64,000 bases of DNA from assembly GCA_016271365.2 (NCBI GenBank), contig CM057453.1, positions 1,093,826,501 through 1,093,890,500 of the forward strand, in the 5' to 3' direction. The position numbers and the translations under genes were made by a program. Positions 10,978-21,607 of this stretch are shown piece after piece (the first letter of the stretch is position 1; each line of letters starts with the position of its first letter). The DNA comes from Neoceratodus forsteri. Its lineage: Eukaryota; Chordata; Ceratodontiformes; Ceratodontidae. Under the pieces are notes generated by a model. The model searched no databases, had not been told where the DNA came from, and was given only the letters and a program-made list of their open reading frames with translations.

Positions 10978-12117
10978 TGTGTGTGTGTGTGTATATGTAT
11001 GTGTCTATATATAAATATATGTGTGTGTGTATGTATATATATATATTGTGTGTGTGTATATGTATGTGTGTGTGTGTATGTATATATATATATTTTAATT
11101 TCCATGAACTTGCATCCTCATTCATAAAGGTCCCATTGGAAAAGGAATAGAGGAGTTATTGCAAAACTAATTTTTCATGTCAACCTGCTTACCCAGACAC
11201 ACTGCGGTAACACCATCAGGCCATGACATGCATGTGAACCGATTGTGAGTTAGAGCTCTCCAGCCCATCAGAATGTGTCCATCATGTGACAGAACACTGC
11301 ACCATACCTTCCCAGTCTTTGAGCAGTGATGTGTTCCACCAATCCTTGTGCTGCCCAGCCAGCTCCCAGAGCTAGTGTCTGAACCTGAGTTGCCGGCACG
11401 GAAACACAGCATGCTAACCTCTGGCCCAACACCTGTCCCTGCACACATTTCTCCATAACTTTTAGGTGATTCTATCAACCAATGACAATATGTAATCAAT
11501 AACCCTGGCAAAAAATGCTTACAGTGCAATTATTTATTTAACAGGTCTATTCTTTCAACGGGTCTACAGATTATTATATTCCACTTTTCTGGGCATAATT
11601 ACTTTATTTTTCTTAAAAATGACAGTTAAATTCATTTTACCAGTTATTCATTTCAGATGGCATCTCTATACCTTAAAGGCACAAATAGGTTTGTACAAAG
11701 TGAGGTATCGACTTAACAAGTCTGTGCTATTGACAAGGTTTTGTTCAAGTTGGCCCTAACACAATAACATAAGACTGAAAATTGTATTAGGTTGAGCAAA
11801 TATCACCATGCATGATGTGCTGTGCCACTATCCCTGGCAGTGGGAGCTGTGGTAGATAAGTGACTGTTCATTTCTGTTGCAGAATGCAGCCATTTCGTTA
11901 GCTAATGTATAATGTTATAGCAATGATAACATCACATTCTGAGCATATAGGGGGGTTTTGGATATAAAAAGATGGGAAGGGAACCAGATTCTATGGATAA
12001 ACAGAAATATTAATAAAAAATCACCAAGAAGAGTGAATTCTGCGGCACCGCAGTAGTTCTGCGGTAGATTTCAAGTTCTGCACAAAATTCTGCGGCCGCA
12101 GAATTCTAGGGGCCTTG
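10406..12117. mobile_element. hAT-1, non-autonomous hAT DNA transposon
   Basis: The 1,712-bp insert is flanked by a perfect 8-bp target-site duplication, CCTATAGA, at 10398-10405 and 12118-12125. The ends are inverted: CAGGGCCCCTAC at the left, CAAGGCCCCTAG read inward from the right. An 8-bp TSD with CA(G)GG termini is the hAT signature. Many subterminal TTCTGCGG motifs in both orientations fill the first and last 120 bases, as expected of transposase-binding sites. No transposase-like ORF is visible. The interior is AT-rich and carries a TG microsatellite. Confidence 0.93.
10870..11095. repeat. TG/TA-rich microsatellite inside hAT-1
   Basis: Runs of (TG)n interspersed with TATATA and GTATGTAT extend over about 225 bases. 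The open frames through it (Cys/Val/Tyr repeats on +, His/Thr repeats on -) are artefacts of the repeat. Confidence 0.97.
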
Positions 12118-12619
12118 CCTATAGAACATCACCTCGCTATCTTGGCAGTCCATGTCCCAGGTGTACAAACACCTTGGCTGATGTGCTCAGCTGGTCAAGG
12201 ACCAGAGCACATGAATGGGCACTACAGCAATCCGTCGTAGACTACCTTTTCGACAGGTGGGGGCGACCAGAATTGGACCTCTTTGCGTCCTCCCACAATG
12301 CAAGTCTGCCCAGTTTCTGCTCGCTAGATCCCGGGCCTGGTGTTTTCTGGTGAGACGTGTTGTCCCGCTGCTGGACACGGAGGTTTGTCTACGCCTTCCC
12401 TCCTTTTCCATTGATTCAGGTGGTGCTTCTCAAACTGCAGTCAGCGGGAGCGGAGATGATCCTAGTGACTCCCTTCTGGCCTTGACAGAATTGGCGCCCC
12501 TCTGCTTCAACAGCTGGCGACAGAACCGCCTCTGCTCCTACCCTTGAGCGCACGCTTGCTGTTGTAGGACAACGGGACCCTTAGTCCATCCAGACCTGAG
12601 ATCGTTGCACCTGCACGCT

Positions 12620-13187
12620 TGGCTCCTACGGACCTAGCCATTTCCAGCTTTGGAGTCTCAGCTAGAGTAGCTGACGTTTTGCTGGCCGCTAGGAAACCCT
12701 CCACTAGGGCCACCTTCGCCATGAAGTAGAAACGGTCTTGCCTCTGGGCCACTGCCCGCCACTTACATCTGTTTGCCTGTCTGGTGAACTTCATCCTTGA
12801 GTACCTCCTTTCACTTTCAGACTCGAGCCTGAGCTATTCTTCCATACAGGTGCACTTATCTGCAGTGTCAGACTGTCACGCACCTATGCAGGGAAAAACC
12901 CTGGCACAACTGGACTTGTCACACACCTTTCTGCATGGCATATTATACCTGAAACCTCCCATTAGGGACCCCCATTCTCCCATGGTATCTTCTTTTTGTT
13001 TTCAAGAAGCTTACCTTGCCTCTCTTTGAGCCAGCCGCAGATTGCAAGCTACGCTTTGTCTTGGAAAGTGTTATTTTTAGTTACAGTTACCCCGGCTCAT
13101 AGGATATCCGAGCTTCAATCTCTGATGTGTAACAAGCCCTACTTGGTTTTCCACAAGGACCGGTTGTATTTGCGGACCAGTCCTAAG
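12620..13187 (+). pseudogene. DIRS-3 tyrosine recombinase, first part
   Basis: Visible pieces are LSYSSIQVHLSAVSDCH (about 12830-12880), FLHGILYLKPPIRDP, LSWKVLFLVTVTPAHRISELQSL (about 13057-13125; the first catalytic Arg region reads AHR rather than ARR) and YLVFHKDRLYLRTSPK. The frame stops at 13187, exactly where DIRS-4 begins. The rest resumes at 23846. Confidence 0.85.
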
Positions 13188-13437
13188 ATCTTACTTGGAG
13201 AAACAGCTCTTGCAGCAGGTTACACCATTAGGACTGAAGCGGGCAGGTGCCAGGACCCCACGGAAATTTTCTTGCTAGCAGTATTCAGCAGGGCTGCCCC
13301 CAACATCAGGCACAGTACATAAGGGGCGGTCCCCCATAATCCCCAGTTCTTTTCCCGCCGTCGACTCACCAGCATCGGCCTCTCGGTCTCTACCTAGCGC
13401 ACGACGACTTAGAACTTCCAGATTTTCTATACGACTA
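13188..13437 (+). repeat. DIRS-4 left ITR and leader
   Basis: It begins ATCTTACTTGGAGAAACAGC and includes CTCTTGCAGCAGGTTACACC, whose reverse complement recurs at 23097-23130 (ICR) and 23770-23810 (right ITR). Distal parts (GGGGCGGTCCCC, TTCTTTTCCCGCCGTC) recur in DIRS-11 at about 51460-51500. Confidence 0.88.
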
Positions 13438-15180
13438 ATGTCCTCTCCAACACCTTCTTTTGAGGGTCATCTTTCAAAGTGTGGCTGTGGAAAACGGGTC
13501 CCTTTCAAGGATCCTCATTCCTCCTGCGTGCGTTGCTTAGGTCCGGACCACGATACTAAGGCCTGCACCTTTTGCCAGGGGTTCAACAGCCGCACCAGGA
13601 TCCGCCGTCAGAAGGCACTGCAGGCTTACCTGCTAGAGGAAGAACTTAACAGGATGGACAAGGAACCTTCCTCCAGAGGCGATTCTTCCTCCAAGGTCCA
13701 CAAACACCGGGACAAGCACCGGGAGAAGGCAAGGTCCAGATCCCTGAACCGGGCCTCAGACTTGCGGAGCTCAGGCTCCACCCGATTGGACTGCTCTCCC
13801 TCCAGGGCTAGGTCTCAGCCCCCTCCGGTGAAGGTCCGGGCCTCCGGTGGTTCTTCGACTCTTCAGCCCATTAAGACTTCCAGGCCCTCGGTTTCCTCTA
13901 CTCCCTCTTGGGCCTCTTCAAAGTCCTCGGAACGCTACAAGGCCCTCTTCCTCTTCCACCTGACGTCGGGACCCCGACTCCAGCTCGGTCTCCCAGCCTC
14001 TTAGGGGCCCGGACCCTCCACCCAGGAAGACGAAGGACCTGACGTCCCTCAAGCGGACGATGGACCCCACGTCTGCCAAGCACCTGATGTCTGCCAAGTG
14101 ACAGACGTCGGCCTCACCAGAGCCAAAGACTGCTCCCCGGTCACCGGTTGACACCGGTCACAGGGACTCCACGGAGGAGGACACCGCGTTGCCCGAAGAC
14201 CAGGTGGGCGACACAGAGGATGCCAGGCTTCCGAGGGTACCTTCACCTACCCCGGAGACACCTGATGACCTGACGCCCGACCCCGGCGACAGACCACCGG
14301 CTTCAGGCCTGTCGTCTGGCATGAATATTCAAGAAGTAAAGGAACTCTTTACTTTCTGGTGGGACACCATCCTCAAAGATGTGGTCCCAGTAAAACCTCC
14401 TCCTCCCCCTCTTCCTACTCCTTCGCCTCCTAAGCCCCCTCTCCACTACAGGGGCCAGCAGGATGACCAACTGCCAAGGAGAAGACTCCACCTCCTAGGG
14501 GTAGATCCCAGGATCGGAGAAGGCCTCCCTCAAGATCTCCATCAGGGTCTCCCAGCCCCAAGCGACCCAGACGTCTGCGGTATACCCCGTCGGGGGAGGA
14601 CTTCAGATTGGATACCTCTGATTACTCCAGATCTCCTTCTCCACTCAGCATTTCATCATCTGACCCACATGACCTTCCCAGATCTCCTCCGAATCCATCA
14701 GGTCCCTGAACTACCTAACTCACATGGTACAGTTTCAGAACGCCCTATGGGAACAGGTCCAGGACCTGGTCGATTAAACTTATGGATGGTGAGCAGAAGG
14801 TGGAGCTCCTAAACTTCTTCCGCATAGGGTCTGATGTGGGGACTCTGGTACTATGAGCCGCATATGATTCTGTGAACTCATCCGCCAGAGCTGCAGCTTC
14901 AGGCGTCTGTCTCCGGTGACACTCTTGGCTCCGTGTCTCCGGCTTCACCCCGGACGTACAGAACAACATTCTTGATGTCCCATATAATGGCGAAGTACTT
15001 TTTGGTGAACCTTCAGTGAGGGTGATCACCAAACTTCAGGACGCTGGGAAGGCAGTCAGGTCTGTACAGGCCATGTGCAGACCCAGGCCCAGTTTCTTTC
15101 GTAGGAACCAGAGCCGTTTTCGCAGCCGGCAACAAAGACAACAGCCACGTTCCGGCCAGCAACAAAGGGGCTCCTTTCAG
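13438..15180 (+). pseudogene. DIRS-4 gag-like ORF
   Basis: The first ATG at 13438 opens 188 codons. Residues about 15-48 form the DIRS gag Cys/His motif: CGCGKR, then HSSCVRCLGPDH and CTFC. A charged Ser/Arg-rich linker follows. After frameshifts come NIQEVKELFTFWWDTI (about 14325-14375) with a Pro run, and a basic tail rich in Arg and Gln (FFRRNQSRFRSRQQRQQ, about 15088-15140) ending at TGA 15181. It is presumed to bind the element RNA; that role is inferred from position and composition. Confidence 0.82.
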
Positions 15181-15253
15181 TGAAAAGCCCAGGCTAAGTC
15201 GTCCCCAGGCAGAGCCCAATGTTATACTAAACCGGCCCAGCCTGCAGGGACCA

Positions 15254-16166
15254 ATGCTGCCACAGCATGACTCTTTCCCAGCCCCCACTCCTTCTGTGGA
15301 TCAGCGGGCGCAAAAGCTTGGGGGTTGCATCGCTCGTCAGTTTTTAGGGTGGCAGTCGATCACCACCGACCGGTGGGTTCTCCAATTGATCAAGAAGGGC
15401 CATTTCATAGAATTTCTCTACCACCCACCGATAAGACCTCTCCTGCTTTCCCGTTACTCGGGTCAGCACGCCCAGCTTATACGGCAGGAGGTGCTCACGC
15501 TCCTGGAAAACGAAGCAATAGAGCATGTTCCACGGAACCAGAGGGACGCAGGATATTATTCTCACTTCTTTCTGGTTCCCAAGAAAATGGGGGATCTCCG
15601 TCCAATCCTGGACCTCAGCGACCTCAACGAGTCAGTCCTGTACAAATGCTTCCGCATAGTGACCCTTCCAGGTCCGATTCCCATGCTCAAGCAGGGCACC
15701 TTTCAGGTGTCTTTGGACATGCAGGATGCCTACCTGCATATACCCATCGCTCGAGCACACACGAAGTTTCTGCACTTCGAGTTCCAGGGCCACCATTATC
15801 AGTTCTGAGCCCTCCCTTTCAGGCTGTCATCGGCACCTCGGGTATTCACGAAGTGTATGGCGGTTGTGCGGCGACCCTGAGGAGGCAAGGCCACTGTGTG
15901 TTCCCCTATCTGGACTACTGGCTTATCGTGGCCCCCTTTCCATTGATCCAGAGGGTTCTTCTGAAACTTCGCAGAGAGCAGGTGACGTGGATACTCATTG
16001 CGCCATTCTGGCCCGGGCAGACCTGGTTCCCTCTGCTACATCAGCTATCCCGGGAACCTCTGGTGCCTCTGCCAATCAGCTCTCACTTGCTGTCTTGGGA
16101 GGAGGGCTCCTTGGTCCATCCGGACCTTCGTTCACTGAGCCTGCACGCTTGGCTCCTAGAGGCATA
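15254..16166 (+). pseudogene. DIRS-4 RT fused to methyltransferase-like tail by deletion
   Basis: RT blocks are well kept: WQSITTDRWVLQLIKKGH, YYSHFFLVPKKMGDLRPILD, VSLDMQDAYLHIPIA, then after a TGA at 15806 LSSAPRVFTKCMAVV and YLDYWLIVAP (about 15908-15935; the second Asp of YLDD is Tyr). Immediately after, FPLIQRVLLKLRREQ and ILIAPFWPGQ belong to the methyltransferase-like domain. The RT C-terminus, all of RNase H and most of the methyltransferase-like domain are missing, about 1.1 kb compared with DIRS-2. Confidence 0.9.
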
Positions 16167-17160
16167 GCCATTTTGCGACACGGGGTCTCGCCTGAAGTAG
16201 CTGATGTTCTGGTGGCCGCGAGAAAACTGGCCACTCATGCTACTTGCACCATGAAATGGCGCGGTTTTTGCCTATGGGCTCAAGCGCGGGTGTTTTCACC
16301 TCTAGACTGTCCAGAAAAATCGGTCTTGGACTACCTCCTGTCTCTCTTTCAGACAGGCTTGGCTTACTCCTCGATCAAAGTACACCTCTGTGCCATATCA
16401 GCCTATCATTGTCCGATAGGCCTACACACCATATCCCAGTTGGACATGGCACGAGCCTTCCCGAGAGGTATTCTCCACCTTAGACCTCCAATTAAGGATC
16501 CAGTTCCGCCATGGGATCTACCCTTTGTCCTGGAGCAGCTCACACTGCCACCCTTTGAACCTGCCGTGAATTGCGAGCTACGTCTTCTCACTTGGAAGAC
16601 GTTATTTTTAGTTGCTGTTACTTCGGCCAGAAGAATTTCTGAACTCCACGTACTCGTGTGCAAAGAGCCTCATTTGGTTTTTCACCAAGACAGGGTATCT
16701 CTATGGACTAATCCAAAATTTCTGCCTAAGGTGGTCTCAGCTCTCACCCTTATTCAAGACATCGATCTACCAGTGTACTTCCCCAACTATTCGAATCGAA
16801 GAGAGGCCCTGCTGCACACCCTAGATGTGCATAGGTGTCTCCGATACTACCTGACCAGAACCAAGCACCACCGAAAATCAGACCAGCTGTTTGCCTCTTT
16901 CACCCACAGGATGATGGGAGCTCTTGTTTCCAAACGGTCGCTGTCCAGGTGGCTCATTCAGTGTATCAACGTTCTGTTACCAGAAGTGCAACAAACCGTT
17001 ACCGGGCGCGGTTAAGGGTCATTCCACAAGGGGTGTGGCTACTTCCTTTGCGGCCCTAAAGAATGTCTCCACCTCGGCCATCTGTGTTGCAGCTACTTGG
17101 AGCTCCGTGCACATTCATCAGGCATTCTAGCTTGGATATAGCGTCGAGACGAAGAGCAGG
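16167..17160 (+). pseudogene. DIRS-4 tyrosine recombinase, main part
   Basis: This is the longest open recombinase here; its frame is open from 15726 to 17015. Domains: ATCTMKWRGFCLWAQARVF, LAYSSIKVHLCAISAYH, FVLEQLTLPPFEP, VAVTSARRISELHVL (catalytic Arg, about 16610-16655), FLPKVVSALTLIQDIDLPVYF. A frameshift near 16980 moves GHSTRGVATSFAALKNVS (HxxR, about 17015-17070) into another frame. The coding sequence is cut at ...RRRAG by DIRS-5 at 17160, and its last codons are at 22983-23019. The Tyr region reads IHQAF in one frame after a further indel. Confidence 0.93.
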
Positions 17161-17333
17161 TTCTAGGGACATGGATATGTTGTTCATCCACACTCATTGG
17201 CAGGTATCCTTGCCGCTTTAAATCTTGCCGGAAGGTCTTCAAGCTTGCTCCTCCCACCCACCCGGGTGGTATAACTCTCGGCTCCGCCCCATGACGCCAG
17301 ATCTTCCTTACCGCTTGGAAGCTCAGGTTCCCT
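17161..17333 (+). repeat. DIRS-5 left ITR
   Basis: It begins TTCTAGGGACATGGATATGT and continues through CCCACCCGGGTGGTATAAC and CCGCCCCATGACGCCAGATC to AAGCTCAGGTT. The whole is reverse-complemented at 22793-22982. A TTTAAAT box near 17218 and a CRE-like TGACGCCA near 17292 may be promoter parts; that is only inferred. Confidence 0.95.
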
Positions 17334-17434
17334 CCTTAACGCTCTGCGTTTGAGACTGGTTCCTATTTCTCCGTTTGCGGATTTAAAAATAAATTTTGCA
17401 AAAAGACTTCAGTCTTCTATCCCTCGCGGCTGCG

Positions 17435-19740
17435 ATGGACAAATCGACTCCCGGATTTCGGAGATGCCCATGCGGGCAGAAGATGTCTCGGACGGATCCA
17501 CACTCCACGTGTGTCTACTGCTTAGGCCTTGAGCACGACCCGCAGGCTTGCGACCTGTGCTCATCTTTCTCGGCCTACGTCCTCGAAGACCGTGCTGCCC
17601 GATTGCAACTGGGCCGTCCCGAGAAGCGTTTCCCTCCGGTGAAGTCCAAGGAGGCCCGGTTGGCGGTGTCCGCGGCGGCGGGCTCGGCGGATCAGCTCGA
17701 GCGGATGGTCGCCCTCGAAGAGGAGGCGGCGCGGGCCGTATCTTCCTCGGCCGCGGCATTTATCCCGCTCTCTCTGGGTTCTTCCTACACGGCTTCTTTT
17801 AAGGAGCTTTGTCTGTCCCTCTCCACTAAAGGAGAAGGGCCTGCGTCTGCTGGACCTTATTCTCGGTCCAAAAAGAGGGACAAGGGTAAGTCCCTCCGTC
17901 GACGCTCTTGGGAGCGGGAAAGGTCCCTCTCCCCGGGCCGTCGACCGTCGGCTTCGGTCGACCGCTCGGCTTCGGCCACTGGCCTCACGGTGTCCCCGTC
18001 AGGTCAGTTGACCGAGACTCCCACTGATGAAGTCGAGATTTTTCTCGACCCATTGGACGGGCTGTCGCCTTTAGCAGCCGAGATTCCCCTCTCCCCGGTT
18101 CCCCCGGGAGGAGTTGAGGATCCCGTGGGCTCGCCTGTGCCTCCGGTTCCGGGAGCCCTCGGATGGACCATCCGGCGAAGGAGTGCGGTTCGGCCGACAC
18201 CTCCCGCACCGACCTCGGAAATTCCGGGACTCGGTCTCGGATCTCTTTCGCGGTCCAGCCGTTCCCACCGTCTATAGGCGGTCTCGGTCTCGGCACGCGG
18301 TAGCGGCGTCGCGCTGGCTGCTCGTCCCTCCTCCTCGGATGAGGGAGCTTCCGCGTAAGTTACGTCGAGCGGACGAGGACCTTATGTTGCAACAGTCCTC
18401 CTGGCCGGGAATAAGCCGACCCTGGCACCTTCCCGGCCATTAAGTGGCTGTCACCGAATGGCCGACATACAACCCTCGACTTATCCGAGGAGCCTATACC
18501 CAGGCCGGTTGTTCGCCAAAACCAGCTGCTCCACCGATTCCGTGGAACCTCCGCCTCCACAGCCACCTATGGGGCTCACCAAGGATTCTCGGTCGGCTAA
18601 GGGTCTACCCCATCGGCTGTCAGTTACCCTCACTCCCGACTGATCTCGGCAGGTGAAGGGTGGCTCAGGCCAGAGGCAGCTCTTCGAGGACTCTTCCGAG
18701 TCCGAAGATGATTCCTCCTTTCTCCAAGCGACTGGACTTGGAGTCTTCAGGAGGTCAGTCAATGGACGATAGCCCGTCGTCCTTCCTAGGACTACTGCCT
18801 CATCTCGGAGTCCACCGGATGGAGCTCGAACCCGCTTCCAAACGGGCCAGGTATCCCTCACGGAGATTCTGGACCGAGGGATTCTCCGGACGGAGGCCTT
18901 TCCGGTGGCCGAGGCCATAGTGGGTCCGGCACTGGAGCTTTGGCAGCGCCCTGCTTCCTGCCCTGCGCCTTCGGCCAGGATGGCCAGGAAGTATGCGGTC
19001 CCTACTGGTTCCTTGTCCGTTTTTTCGGAACACCCTCTGCTGAGGGGTTGGTTACCGACAGCTGCCGCGCCCGGCAACGCCAGGGATGTGGACAAACCTC
19101 CTGACAAGGAGTCCAAGAAATTGACTATGTCGGGCGAAAAGTCTACGCTACGCCCTCTCTCTCGCCTTCGCAGGCCAGTTCGGCCGTCCTCATGGCACAT
19201 TTTTCTCATGCCCTGTTGGGCTCCCTGGATGAGGTCATCCCTCATCTTCCCGCCGATCTGCAGACTGCGGTTAAGCAGGTGCGGGACCAGGGCAGGGCAG
19301 TGGCCAAACAGCAGCTCCAGACTGCTTTGGATATAGGGGACTCATGTGCCAGATCGGTGGCGGCCGCAGTGGCTATGCGTCGGCGGGCTTGGCTGAGGAT
19401 ATCCACCTTTACTTCGGATACCCAGCACAAGTTGGCGGATGTTCCCTTTTTGGGGACTGACCTCTTCGGCCCTGGGGTGGAAGGTCACCTGCAGAGGATC
19501 GAGAAGTCCAATGCTACCTTGGACTCGGTCTCTTCCGCTCAGAAGGACAAAGGCCGCAAACCACAGCCTAAGCCCTTTCGTCCTTCTGTGCCCCCGGCGC
19601 GCCCGGCCCAGCAACGTCAGGGCCAGCAGGCTCGGCCTTGGCATCCCAAACCCAAGCCGCCGGCTTCCTCTAACAGGAGGCAGGGAGGAAAAGGCCCAGG
19701 AGGTCCCTCGGCCGGTCCCTCCTCCAAGCCTGCCCAGTGA
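17435..19740 (+). pseudogene. DIRS-5 gag-like ORF
   Basis: It starts at ATG 17435 (MDKSTPGFRRCPCGQKM) with the Cys/His motif C-x-C, H-S-T-C-V-Y-C-L-G, E-H, C-D-L-C at residues about 11-42. Then come an Ala-rich helix, a basic Ser/Arg linker (KKRDKGKSLRRRSWERER) and an acidic region, to a stop at 18275. Further gag blocks follow in other frames, ending in 19192-19740: MAHFSHALLGSLDEVIPHLP, VAAAVAMRRRAWLRISTF, FLGTDLFGPGVEGHLQRI and a Pro/Gln/Arg tail. Frameshifts lie between about 18170 and 19190. Confidence 0.88.
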
Positions 19741-20520
19741 CGGGCTGAGGGGTGTCGCCCCCATTCCCGTCACCTTATCCCTGGGTCCCCCCGTGGGGGG
19801 ACGGCTCCGGCACTTCCGTTCCGCCTGGTCCGCTGTTTCCACGGACAGGTGGGTCTTGGAGGTGGTGGGAAGAGGCCTGCCTCTGGAATTCGAGCAGGCA
19901 CCACCCTTCAGAGCCGTCGCCCCTCGGGGCGCTTCGGGATCCCCAGCCTCACTGGCGGCTCGTCGAGCCGACATCGCTCTCCTCCTCCAGAAGGAGGTGA
20001 TAAGAGAGGTGGTGGACCCTCCTTCAGACCCAGGGTTTGTGTCCAGGTACTTCCTGGTTCCAAGCGGACGGGCTGGCGCCCATTCTCACTCACACGACCT
20101 AAACAAGTTCCTACGGTCTCGAACCTTCAGGATGGTCACTCTGGCTCAGATAATACCATCCTTGGAACGCGTGTGGTGGTTCTGCTCTCTGGACTTGCAG
20201 GACGCTTCCACGTCCCTATCCGTCTGCCTCACCAGAGATCCTTCTGCCCGAGCGGAAGGATCCTCTTGAGTTCCAAGCCATGCCCTTCGGCTTGTCTCCA
20301 GCTCCCAGGGTCTTCACCAAATGCATGGCAGTGGTGACAGCATTCCTGTGGCGCGAGGGGTCCGGTGTACCTTACCTGGACGACTGGCTGATAGCAGCTC
20401 CCTCCAGGAAGGAGGCAGAGTGGTCCAGAGATCTGGCCCTCCAGGTCTGCTCTCAACTGGGCCTCCTTATCAACGAGGCCAAGTCGGACTCGAGCCGAAG
20501 CAGGTGATTCTATTTATCGG
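19439..20520 (+). pseudogene. DIRS-5 reverse transcriptase
   Basis: The frame is open from 19439, overlapping the gag tail by 300 bases, and reads into VGGRLRHFRSAWSAV, STDRWVLEVVGRGLPLEFEQ, FVSRYFLVPSGR, DLNKFLRSRTFRMVTLAQII and CSLDLQDA before losing frame near 20200. The next open frame, 20280-20507, has MPFGLSPAPRVFTKCMAVV and VPYLDDWLIAAPSR (catalytic Asp pair intact), then QVCSQLGLLINEAKSD. Confidence 0.92.
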
Positions 20521-20609
20521 GCGCAGCTCGACTCTCTCGAGCCAGAGCTGCCCCGGCGGACAGGGCCGAGGTTCTTTCCTCCTTTGCCCGATCATTTCTG
20601 GTTGAGCAA

Positions 20610-21607
20610 TTGCGCCCTGCCGGGACTTCCTGCGCCTCCTGGCGCCTGCACCAGCGTGGTCGTTGGGCCCGCTGGAACATGCGTCCTTCAGTGGGGACTG
20701 GCCAGCCAGTGGTCTGGCGCTGCGATCCTTTGGACCAGCTTGTGTCGGTGACACGAGGGATGTGGAGCGCTCTCCAGTGGTGGACGTTCCAGATCATTTG
20801 CAGGGAGGCATCCCGTTCGTCCGCCCGAGCCGGTCTCTCTATCGACCGATGCCTCTCTGATGGGTTGGGGTGCCCATCTGGGGAACACCGGCTCATGGCC
20901 TCTGGTCCCCGCGGAGTCCCGATGCCACATCAACCTGCTGGAGCTCCGGCGGTCCGCCTAGCTCTCACCGCCTTTGCTCCGTTCCTCCGGGGTCAAGTGG
21001 TCCGAGTCCAGGCGGACAATACCACGACCATGTACTATCTAAACACGCCAGGGCGGGCCGCTCCATGCTTCTATGCAAGGAAGCTCTCCGCATTTGGTCA
21101 CCTGCGCAGCCTGGAGGTGGATCTCCTAGCCATTCACGTGGCAGGAGCCTCCAACACCCTGGCCGATGCCCTGAGCCGGATAGGGGCTGCATCCCACGAG
21201 TGGTCTCTCCTGCCGAGGTAGTACAGCATCTGTTCTCCCATTGGGGCACACCTCAGGTGGACCTGTTTGCCTCCAGGAGAAGCAGGCTGAGTCTGTTCCA
21301 TGCCCGCCCCCTCAGCAGGGCTCGCTGCAGGGGATGCCTTCTCGAGGCAGTGGACCCCGGGCCTCTTTCGCCTTTCCCCATTTCCCTTGATCCACAAGGT
21401 GCTTCTCAGGCGAGGAGGACAAGGCGCGAGGTGATTCTGATAGCCCCAGACTGGCCTCGCCAGTTCTGGTACCAGATCTCCTCAGTCTCAGCTCCAGGAC
21501 TCACGCGGCAGCTTCCAGCTCACCCGACCTGCTCTCAGTCAATCAGGGAAGGTGTTCCATCCGGACCTTCAATCCCTGCACCTGACGGCCTGGTTCCTGG
21601 TGGCTAG
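20610..21607 (+). pseudogene. DIRS-5 RNase H and methyltransferase-like domains
   Basis: In the 20610-21221 frame: CDPLDQLVSVTRGMW, VQADNTTTMYYLN and LLAIHVAGASNTLADALSR, the C-terminal half of RNase H. The catalytic TDAS and GWGAHLG region lies in shifted frames near 20845-20885. The methyltransferase-like part (about 21222-21607) has HWGTPQVDLFASR, a degraded PPFPLIHK region near 21375-21400, and VILIAPDWPRQFWYQ near 21430-21475, with a VFHPDLQSLHLTAW region near 21550-21595. Confidence 0.88.

Larger units (their letters stand above)
10096..12480 (+). pseudogene. DIRS-3 RNase H and methyltransferase-like domains, split by hAT-1
   Basis: RNase H reads ILTTDASGMGWGAHLD, LHINVLEMRAI and IQTDNMLMVLYIN up to a stop at 10339-10341, continues to 10405, is interrupted by hAT-1 (10406-12117), and resumes at 12126 with AVHVPGV, LADVLSW and HEWAL. 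The methyltransferase-like domain follows: LDLFASSHNASLP (about 12275), YAFPPFPLIQVVLLKL (about 12390-12435) and MILVTPFWP (about 12457). The join across the hAT is in the expected order. Confidence 0.83.

Noticed and set aside
10785..11127. Open frames rich in His/Thr/Tyr (-) and Cys/Val (+)
   Set aside because: They are translations of the TG/TA microsatellite inside hAT-1.
11167..11529. 120-codon minus-strand frame inside hAT-1 as a transposase remnant
   Set aside because: I see no hAT dimerisation or zinc-finger motif in it; kept as non-coding interior.
18481..19245. 254-codon open frame on the minus strand
   Set aside because: It is the antisense of DIRS-5 gag, whose GC-rich biased codons leave the opposite strand open. 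No domain is recognisable, and similar shadows occur in DIRS-7 and DIRS-12.
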